In this document: positions 23,101-31,476 of the stretch, in pieces
Layout of the letters: every line of letters begins with the position of its first letter
How positions within the stretch are numbered: position 1 is the stretch's first letter
Assembly (NCBI RefSeq): GCF_037038585.1
Contig: NC_092520.1
Span: 4,910,001-4,974,000, forward strand
Length of the DNA stretch: 64,000 bases
Reading direction: 5' to 3'
Source: Patagioenas fasciata
Taxonomy: Eukaryota > Chordata > Aves > Columbiformes > Columbidae
Position numbers and translations under genes: made by a program
Notes under the pieces: generated by a model
What the model was told of the DNA's origin: nothing
Database searches by the model: none
What the model saw: only the letters and a program-made list of their open reading frames with translations

Positions 23101-24383
23101 GAAGGTGGGAGACATCAGCCCATGCAAGAGAAATTCCCTGGGTTCAGGGTTGTCCTTAAAGACCTCCCCAGGGTGTCCCATGGTTGCTGATGCCCTGTGC
23201 CCCACAGCTCCCCACACCTTTTCCCAGCCTGTTGGTGTTTCTGACCCAGATCTGCCCCAAGTGGGGCTGAGCCTGGGGACCGTCCCCAAGTGGTAGAAGA
23301 GCTGCAGGTCTCAACCGCTCTGGAAAGCACCAGCCTCCAGGTCCCCAGTCCTGTGTCCAGGTTTGGGTTCTGTTGGTGGGTCCCATCTCCTCTTGCCTGT
23401 TCTGGACAGTTCTCCTGGCAGTCAAGACCACCTTGGGATGTGAGTTTGTCCACCCCATTCACAAGAACTGGGGACATGGTCGAGAGCCGTGTGTGGCCAA
23501 GTAGCCAGAAGGTGGTGGGGGACGTGCGCTCTGTGGGGGCAGCTGGGGCTGGATCCAGCACTGCCCCACGCCTGAAAGGGTTCTGGGTTGGTTTGAGCAA
23601 GGACAAGGACAGTGGTGGTGTTGTCAGGGGAGGCAGAGACATGGGAGACCTGACAGCAGGAGCTGCTAGGGATGACACGGGGACACCTGGGGACATGTGT
23701 GTGGTGGCATTTTCCTCCGGTGGTTGTGGGGACTCTTTACCAAATGCCGGATCTGCAGCCACAGAGACCTGAGGAGCTCATTGCCCCTCCTGGGGGGCTC
23801 AGCATCAACCCCACTCTGCTCTGTGTCCACATGGCTCCAGGCAATGTCACCTGTGTGTCTTTGCAGGGGTGACAGCCAGCTGCTGCCCAGTGGAGGTGGG
23901 GTGTGTCCCATGGTGTTCAGCCCAATTTTGGCCAAACAGGACCTGGCCCCTGCGTCTCTCCATTTCCGCAAAGGACAACCATAGCAGCTGTGAAAGCAGC
24001 TGCCAAACACCATATTCCCCAAAATACAGACAAACCCAAATACCCAAAGTCGGTGTGAGGACATCCGAGCAGATCTGCCCACCATGATGCTCCTCAGCCC
24101 TGCTAAGGTTGCAGCCTTCTGTCTTAGCCAGAAACAGTGAACCATGAGGGGGATACTGAGAGAAAGCTAAGCTGTCCTCATTGCAATGCCACCTCAGGTT
24201 GGGGCATGATGGCACAGGCTAGAGGAGAAGTGGAGCTGCAAGATGGACATGAGGACTCCAAACCACCCTTGGAGCTCCTCGCTTTCATTTGAACCAAGAA
24301 GAATGGATGGACATTGGTTCCCACTGAGATGAGGACCGTGGAGGTGATGCCGCTCTGGTGGCTTACATGGCTGTTGCTGAAGG

Positions 24384-25029
24384 ATGGGATCTGTGGCCCC
24401 TGGAGAAGATGGTGGTCACAGTGAGGAAAGCCTGTGGTCACCTCCATCAATGGCTTTTTGCTCAGCCTGGGCACTGGGGAAGTTGGTGGTGCCCCAGGGA
24501 AGCGTCGTAGCTGGACACGTGGAGAAGCCCTCACCATCGCTGTTGAACATGGCTGGTAAGAGACGTGAGATGTTCCCACAAGGGTCTCTGATCTGGGACA
24601 GCTGGAAGGACACGCCGATGACTTATGGGCCACCTGCAGACACCCAGAACCCCCAGGCCCCTCTCTGCCAGCTCCTGTCTGGCCAGTCAGTCCTGACCCC
24701 CACCCCGTGCCACGGGAAACTCGTGCTGCCCCCATGGCAGACGTTGCATCAGGCTGTCCCCAGGGACGTGTCAGTGCCCCACAGTGCCCTGCTGCTGGCC
24801 ACCACTGCAGGACGTGGCTGATAAGAGACACGAGGTGGTCACTGGAAAGGTCTTTGCCCTTGGAAAACCCAATGCAGGTCCCTGCAGGACGAGGGCAGAC
24901 GGGGCGGATCAGCCCCTCTCTGGCGTGGCAGGGGGACTCTGGCCCAAAAATAAAAGCCTTTCCCTTCACATGGTTGAGGCCAATCAGGATGGCAGGTTTA
25001 TTTATAGCTGTTTAATGACATCCAGGTAA
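24384..25029 (+). other. Unit C counterpart of the 214-codon frame, shifted
   Basis: Matches the open frames of units B and D, but one extra C in the run near 24655 shifts the frame, so the C copy cannot encode the full product. Either the frame is not a real gene or this copy has decayed. Confidence 0.2.
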
Positions 25030-25601
25030 GGAGAGAGGCGTGACCTGGGCGTGCAGGCTCAGGAAAACCAGGGATAAAGCACAGTTTTGCCCCAAACTGT
25101 TACATAAGTAAGAAATTCCAAATCTTCTTCTCTTTGCAGACCGAAGAAGTCCTGACCACCCAGCACAGATCACTGGGCGGGTGGGCTACCAGCACTTTCT
25201 TGGTTTTAAAAGTCACTTTTATAATTCCCTGCTCAGTATTTTATAATTCCCTGGTCACTATTTAATCCAGCTGAGGGTCACCTTCCTCCATAACAATACC
25301 AGTTTTGGGCAAACACCTTCAGACAATACCATCTGTTCATCAGCACCTTCTTCTTGCAGAAGGGGTTGGTACCAAGGCCCTGTGCCAAGGCTGGGCTGTA
25401 TGAGACCCCCAGAGCAGCGCTGAAGAAGTAGGGTGACTGGGCAGGGCTCATGGGGGACTCTGACTCTACAGAAACACCCTGATTCTGCTGCCTCCCTCCT
25501 CAAAACTGCTCGGATCACGGCAGCTGTCCCATGGTGCTGCCTGCAGCCTGTCTGACCTGGGGACAGGTGGTGGACCCACTCTCCTGGGCCCGAAGAAAGG
25601 T

Positions 25602-25661
25602 GGGGATGGGATGGGATGGGATAGGATGGGATGGGATGGGATGGGATGGGATGGGATGGGG
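25602..25661. repeat. (GGATG)n minisatellite upstream of THRSP D
   Basis: About 60 bases of the pentamer (CATCC on the other strand), 335 bases upstream of the ATG, the shortest of the three surviving tracts. Confidence 0.95.
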
Positions 25662-25913
25662 TGTGACAGGAGAGGTCCTCAGCACCTCTTTGCCGCCCCA
25701 CTCCCAGCATGGGGACACAGCTGGATCCCTGTCCAGATCAAGCAAAGGTCACTGGGAGGCTGGGCCAGGACAGATCACACAGAGCCAGGGACACGGCGTG
25801 GCCGAGCCCCAGCTGGGCTGCAGCCAAGCCCGGCCCCACGGCCATCCAGCCCAGCCCAGGGCTGGCAGGAGGGGATGGCAGGGGACAGCAGGGGAGGGAC
25901 GTGCCCCGGCCAC

Positions 25914-25923
25914 AATAAAAAGC
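25914..25923 (+). promoter_or_regulatory. TATA-like box of THRSP copy D
   Basis: AATAAAAAGC, its first base 82 bases before the ATG at 25996, as in copy C. Confidence 0.6.
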
Positions 25924-25995
25924 CCTTGGTGGGGACGGGGAGCAGGCAGAACCCCGAGAAGAGCCCATTCCAGCGCTGCCGGAGCCGTGGGAGCC

Positions 25996-26400
25996 ATGGA
26001 GCAGTACTTCTCGGCCACCCAGAAGATGGAGCAGGAGGTGATGTTCCCCAGCCTGCTCCGAGGGGTCTTCCCGCAGCAGGAGGGGGAGGCCCCGGCCGCG
26101 GGCGGCCACACGGACCTGTACGAGCGCTACCAGCTCCTCAAGGCCATCAAGCCCGTGGTGGAGAAAGGCCTGGCCTGTGTCACCGACCAGAGACGAAACA
26201 GCGCCGACATCATTGTCGACCTGTCCTCAGACGACAGCGATGACAGCATGGACGCCCAGCTGGAGGAGCGCCTGTCCCACCACCTGGCCGGCTTGCAGCA
26301 GGTCCTCACCCACCTCACCAGGGACACCAACGCCCTCACGCGCAGGTACAGCCAGATCCTGGAGCAGATCAGCCCCAGCGAGGGACAGCCCAGCTGGTGA
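25996..26400 (+). CDS. THRSP: THRSP copy D (Spot 14), linker variant
   Basis: Encodes 134 residues that differ from B and C at only three positions, all in the acidic linker: V73I, A76L and A79D. The N-terminal motif, central helix and C-terminal heptad helix are unchanged. Single coding exon, 3' UTR donor at 26419-26420, polyadenylation signal at 27063. It is the outer gene of the right arm and keeps both the distal flank and the pentamer tract that copy C lacks. Because the changes cluster in 20 bases while the rest of the gene is nearly identical, recent conversion of both sides, or selection on the linker, is possible. Intact. Confidence 0.95.
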   Translation: MEQYFSATQKMEQEVMFPSLLRGVFPQQEGEAPAAGGHTDLYERYQLLKAIKPVVEKGLACVTDQRRNSADIIVDLSSDDSDDSMDAQLEERLSHHLAGLQQVLTHLTRDTNALTRRYSQILEQISPSEGQPSW

Positions 26401-27062
26401 CCCTGCCCCGGACACCAGGTAGGAGCTGGGGGGACATGGAGTCTGCAGGGACAAGGGCAAGGGGTGGTTGATGTCCCTGGGGAGATCCCGCACACTGCAG
26501 GGGGGTGGGGAGCTCCCGGGAAGCGCCTTGAAATGGGGTCTGTCCCTCAAATGCCAGCAGATCTCCATGCTGAAGGAGGGGACTCATCCCACCCCTCTGT
26601 GCAGAGACTCTGGGGATTCAGGGTCCAGGAACCTGGGGCTGGTGGACCAGGTCTCATCCTGGGATGGCCTTTGGGGTTAAGGACAGCTGCCATTGCAGGT
26701 TGGGTGCTGGTGGCACAAAGGAGAGGACGTCCCCATCACTGACCATCATGGGCTCTTCCCCAGCCCACATCATCCTCCTGGCACTGCAGCAGCTGATCTC
26801 CCAGCACTGGAACCACACACTGGTGACAGGTGTGACCACCCAAGACCCAGATGGTGCCTTATCCTCATAGGAAGAAGCATCTGGTGGTGCTGGGGAGTCC
26901 ATTGGAAGAGCCGCCCGCCTCGTACCCTCCTCTTTATTTTCAAAGAGCAGCACGAAGGTGGTGGCATCACGTGGTGGCCCCACCTCCAATGGTTCCTGTG
27001 ATTGCCAAGCCCTTTTCCAGCTGGTACCTGGACTCCAAGCTACATTTTCCCCAATCTTTCCT

Positions 27063-27068
27063 AATAAA
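27063..27068 (+). terminator. THRSP: Polyadenylation signal of THRSP copy D
   Basis: AATAAA with a conserved downstream G/T-rich element, equivalent to the sites in B and C. Confidence 0.8.
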
Positions 27069-27214
27069 ACGAGCCCTGTGAAGCTGCTGTTGGTGTGGTG
27101 CTTTCCCCTGGCTGGAGCCCTCAGGTAGTGACCAGGTGTGGGGCAGGGGACACAGGCTCTGCTGGGAGGGGACTTTGTCATGCAACGATGGGGAATTTGA
27201 AGAGAAAAAGAATC

Positions 27215-27440
27215 ACGGAGTCAGAGGAGTGTTTGGGTTGGAAAGGAGCTTCAGAGACCATCTAGTCCATACCCCTTGCAGTTGCAGGGACATGTTTCAT
27301 CATATCGTGTTGCTGAAAGCCCCATCCAACTTGATCCTCAACACTTCCAGGGACGGGGTATCCCCAAATTCTCCAGGCAACCTATTCCAGTCCCTCAGCA
27401 CCCTCATCCTACAAACTTTTTCCTGAACCCCCTGGTGTGC
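27215..27440 (-). mobile_element. CR1 LINE scrap inside unit D
   Basis: Same insertion as in units B and C and close to the B version throughout, including the 'gttgctgaaagccccatcca' segment. Confidence 0.75.
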
Positions 27441-28759
27441 ACCAGGAAGGGAAGGTGGGAGAGAGCAGACCACTCAAGAGTGTCATTGGATTCAGGGCCC
27501 TCTCCAAGTTCTCCCAAGGGCTCTCTCCCTACTGGTCATGTATCGTGCCCCACAGCTCCCCACACCTGTGGGTGTTTCTGACCCAGATCTGCCTCAAGGG
27601 GGTTGAGCCTGAGGAAAGTCCCCAAGTGGTAGAAGAGCTGCAGGTCTCAACCGCTCTGGAAAGCACCAGCCTCCAGGATCCCAGCCCTGTGTCCAGGTTT
27701 GGGTTATGTTGGTGGGACCCATCTCCTCTTGCCTGTTCTGGACAGTTCTCCTGGCTGTCAAGACCATCTTGGGATGTGAGCTTGTTCACCCCATTCACCA
27801 GAAGTGGGGACATGGTCCCCAGCCGTATGTGGCCAAGTAGCCAGAAGGTGGTGGGGGACGTGCGCTCTGTGGGGGGCAGCTGGGGCTGGATCCAGCACTG
27901 CCCCACGCCTGAAAGGGTTCTGGGTGGGTTTGAGCAAGGACAAGGACAGTGCTGGTGTTGTCAGGGGAGGCAGAGACATGGGAGATCTGACAGCAGGCGA
28001 TGACAGAGATGACATGGGGACACCTGGGGACATGTGTGTGGTGGCCTTTTCCCCCTTTCTCAGCCATGGCTGGGGACCTGATCCCCACGAGGATGGTGGT
28101 CGTGGGGACTCTTTCCCAAGTGCTGGATCTGCAGCCACAGAGACCTGAGGAGCTCATTGCCCCTCCTGGGGGGCTCAGCATCAACCCCACTCTGCTCTGT
28201 GTCCACATGGCTCCAGGCAATGTCACCTGTGTGTCTTTGCAGGGGTGACAGCCAGCTGCTGCCCAGTGGAGGTGGGGTGCGTCCCATGGTGTTCAGCCCA
28301 GTTTTGGCCAAACCAGATCTGACCCCCCAAATCTCTCAATTTCTACAAAGGGCAACCATAGCAGCTGTGAAAGCAGCTGCCAAACACCATATTCCCCAAA
28401 ATATAGACAAACCCAAATCCCAAAGTCAGTGTGAGGACCTCTGAGCAGATCTGCCCACCATGATGCTCCTCAGCCCTGCTAAGGTTGCAGCCTTCTGTCT
28501 TAGCCAGAAACAGTGAAACATGAGGGGGATACTGAGAGAAAGCTAAGCTGTCCTCATTGCAATGCCACCTCAGGTTGGGGCATGATGGCACAGGCTAGAG
28601 GAGAAGTGGAGCTGCAAGATGGACATGGGGTCTCCAAACCACCCTTGGAGCTCCTCGCTTTCATTTGAACCAAGAAGAATGGATGGACATTGGTTCCCAC
28701 TGAGATGAGGACCGTGGAGGTGATGCCGCTCTGGTGGCTTACATGGCTGTTGCTGAAGG

Positions 28760-29404
28760 ATGGGATCTGTGGCCCCTGGAGAAGATGGTGGTCACAGTGA
28801 GGAAAGCCTGTGGTCACCTCCATCAATGGCTTTTTGCTTAGCCTGGGCACTGGGGAAGTTGGTGGTGCCCCAGGGAAGCATCGTAGCTGGACACATGGAG
28901 AAGCCCTCACCGTCACTGTTGAACATGGCTGGTAAGAGACGTGAGATGTTTCCACAAGGGTCTGTGACCTGGGACAGCTGGAAGGACACACCGATGACTT
29001 ATGGGCCACCTGCAGACACTCAGAACCCCAGGCCCCTCTCTGCCAGCTCCTGTCTGGCCAACCAGTCCCGACCCCCACCCCGTGTCACGGGAAACTCGTG
29101 CTGCCCCCATGGCAGACGTTGCATCAGGCTGTCCCCAGGGACGTGTCAGTGCCCCACAGTGCCCTGCTGCTGGCCACCACTGCAGGACGTGGCTGATAAG
29201 AGACACGAGGTGGTCACTGGAAAGGTCTTTGCCCTTGGTAAACCCAATGCAGATCCCTGCAGGACGAGGGCAGACGGGGCGGATCTGCCCCTCTCTGGCG
29301 TGGCAGGGGGACTCTGGCCCAAAAAAAGCAGCTTTTCCCTTCACATGGTTGAGGCCAATCAGGATGGCAGGTTTATTTATAGCTGTTTAATGACATCCAG
29401 GTAA
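28760..29404 (+). other. Unrecognised 214-codon open frame in unit D
   Basis: ATG-started frame, about 2.4 kb beyond THRSP D and on its strand, colinear with the frame at 14800-15444. Its end overlaps a CAG/GTAAGG donor. No signal peptide, membrane segment or family motif is evident. Could be an exon of an unknown transcript or a chance frame. Confidence 0.2.
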
Positions 29405-29485
29405 GGAGAGAGGCGTGACCTGGGCGTGCAGGCTGAGGATCAGGAAAACCAGGGATAAAGCACAGTTTTGCCCCAAAATGTTACA

Positions 29486-29640
29486 TGAGTAAGAAATAAC
29501 AAATACTTGTCCCTGAGCAGCGCCTAGATGTCCTGATCATCCAGCACTTTCGCGATTTTAGAAGTCCATCTTATAATCCCCTGCCAATACTTAATGCAGC
29601 TCATGGTCATCTTCCTCCTTCACATGACCAGTTTTGGGGA
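29486..29640 (+). repeat. Degraded remnant of a fifth THRSP unit
   Basis: Diverged match to the C/D junction and upstream flank (compare 25086-25330): the 'gttacat-agtaagaaat' start, the 'cttataatcccctgc' core and the 'accagttttggg' end are all recognisable. It is cut off by a CR1 insertion at about 29645. Confidence 0.65.
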
Positions 29641-29649
29641 AATATCTTA

Positions 29650-30360
29650 ATATCTTTAGAGAGCAGTGTAGGGGAAAGGGACCTGGGGGTCCTGGTGGAC
29701 AACAGGATGACCATGAGCCAGCACTGTGCCCTTGTGGCCAGGAAGGCTAATGGCATCCTTGGGTGTATTACAAGGGGGGTGGCCAGTAGATCGAGAGAGG
29801 TCCTCCTTCCCCTCTACTCCGCCCTGGTGAGACCCCATCTGGAATATTGTGTCCAGTTCTGGGCCCCTCAGTTCAAGAAGGACAGGGAACTGCTGGAGAG
29901 GGTCCAGCGTAGGGCAACAAAGATGATTAAGGGAGTGGAGCATCTCCCTTATGAAGAAAGGCTGAGGGAGCTGGGGCTCTTTAGTTTGGAGAAGAGGAGA
30001 CTGAGGGGTGACCTTATTAATGTTTATAAATATATAAAGGGTGAGTGCCACGAGGATGGAGTCAGGCTCTTCTCAGTGGCAAACAATGATAGGACAAGGG
30101 GCAATGGGATCAAGCTGGAACACAAGAGGTTCCACTTAAATTTGAGAAAGAACTTCTTCTCAGTGAGGGTGACAGAGCACTGGCCCAGGCTGCCCAGGGA
30201 GGTTGTGGAGTCTCCTTCCCTGGAGACATTCAAAGCCCGCCTGGACACATTCCTGTGCGACCTCACCTAGGCGTTCCTGATCCAGCAGGGGGATTGGACT
30301 GGATGATCTTTTGAGGTCCCTTCCAATCCCAAACATACTGTGATACTGTGATAGTGTGAT
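29650..30360 (+). mobile_element. CR1 LINE 3' part with open reverse-transcriptase C-terminus
   Basis: About 710 bases, from the 'agtgtaggggaaagggacct' segment to the 'tactgtgatactgtgatagt' tail. It contains an uninterrupted 190-codon stretch (29695-30270) for the C-terminal end of the CR1 ORF2 protein ([18 protein letters not shown] motif), so it is among the younger copies here. It is truncated at the 5' side and cannot move on its own. Confidence 0.92.
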
Positions 30361-31030
30361 CTTCCATACGAGGAGAGGCTGAGAAAGCTGGGTCTGTTCA
30401 GCCTGGAGAGAAGGGGAGGGGGAATTTTATCACAGAATCATTGCATGATAGTTTGTGTTGGAAGGGACCTTCAAAGCTCATCCAGTGCCACCCCTGCCAT
30501 GAGCAGGGACATCTTTACCAGCTCAGGTTGCTCATAGCCCCGTCCAGCCTGGCCTGGGATGTCTCCAGGGATGGTTCATCCACCACCTTTCCGGTCAACC
30601 TAGGACAGGGTCTCACCATCCTTATACATCTTCCTCATGTTTGGCCTGAATCTCCCCTCTTTTGGTTTAAAACCATCACCCCTTGTCCTACTACAACAGG
30701 CCCTGCTCAAAAGTCTGTCCCCATCTTACTTACAGGCCCCTTTTAAGCACTTATCACCGTGTCAAAATACCTGATGGGGGCTGAAGATGGAGCCTGAAGA
30801 TGGAGCCAGGCTCTTCACAGTGCCACCCAGTGACAGGACAAGAGCTGACGGGGACAAACCGAAATGCAGGAATTGAGATACGAACATGAGAAAAACTTTT
30901 CAACAGTGAGGGTGGCCAAACACTGTCGCAGGCTGCCCAGAAAGGCGGTAGAGTCTCCATTCTTTGTAGGTTATCAACAAGCCAAGCAGACACAATTCTG
31001 GGCAATCAGCTGTTGCTGGAGCTGCTTAAG
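30361..31030. mobile_element. Nest of CR1 LINE fragments in both orientations
   Basis: Three pieces follow one another: plus at 30361-30425, minus at 30432-30740 (same subfamily as 11478-11950), and plus at about 30780-31010. Each is a partial CR1 3' region, which indicates repeated insertion or rearrangement at this spot. Confidence 0.7.
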
Positions 31031-31034
31031 CAGG

Positions 31035-31115
31035 GTTGTAATTCCCTGGTCACTCGTTAGCCCAGCGGATTGTCACCTTCCTCTTCATCACCACCTGCTT
31101 TGAGCAAACATCTTG
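31035..31115 (+). repeat. Degraded remnant of a further THRSP unit flank
   Basis: About 80 bases similar to 25235-25320 of unit D's upstream flank ('taattccctggtcact', 'tcaccttcctc', 'gagcaaacatctt'). It covers the same part of the unit as the remnant at 29486-29640, so it is a separate copy, not its continuation. Confidence 0.55.
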
Positions 31116-31190
31116 TGCTAGGTCAGGTTGCTCAAAGCCGCGTCCAACCTGGTCTTGAACACAACCAGGGATGGAGCACCTTCTGGGTTA
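31116..31190 (-). mobile_element. CR1 LINE scrap
   Basis: Short minus-strand piece with 'gtcaggttgctcaaagccgc' and 'accagggatggagcacc', typical of the CR1 3' region. Confidence 0.5.
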
Positions 31191-31357
31191 TTTTTATAAA
31201 ATATACGTTGCATGAACAATCTTCCATTTTCACAATTAAATAACTGAAAAAGGAGTGAATGAAAGTTATTATCCTATTACAAATATTATTCACCTATATA
31301 CTGATGCACCATAATGGGAGAGGAGAACAAAGAACTGAACACTACTTAATCGCAGCT

Positions 31358-31363
31358 TTTATT
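31358..31363 (-). terminator. NDUFC2: Polyadenylation signal of NDUFC2 (probable)
   Basis: AATAAA on the minus strand, about 115 bases beyond the NDUFC2 stop codon at 31477. Confidence 0.5.
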
Positions 31364-31476
31364 ATGTGAAAGCAAATAATGGTTCATTTTCAAGCCATGA
31401 ACAGTTACAACCAGCCTGCCCAGGGTCTCAGTATGGAATTATTTCATCCCTTAACACGTCACCGCTGGAGAAATCC

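Larger units (their letters stand above)
21300..25085 (+). repeat. THRSP array, unit C
   Basis: Mirror image of unit B on the plus strand, with THRSP C, its 3' exon, the embedded CR1 and the downstream segment. It lacks about 480 bases of upstream flank present in A, B and D: homology stops at the pentamer repeat and resumes with palindrome-core sequence. Confidence 0.88.
25086..29485 (+). repeat. THRSP array, unit D
   Basis: The most complete unit: upstream flank, pentamer tract, THRSP D, 3' exon, CR1 and the full downstream segment. Its left boundary with unit C mirrors the A/B boundary at 14705, so the tandem duplication existed before the inverted duplication. Confidence 0.9.

Noticed and set aside
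13297-26400. The palindrome as an assembly error joining two haplotypes
   Set aside because: Not excluded, but disfavoured: the four copies differ by silent changes, replacements, indels, repeat length and a 480-base deletion, and the core is more diverged than allelic sequence should be.
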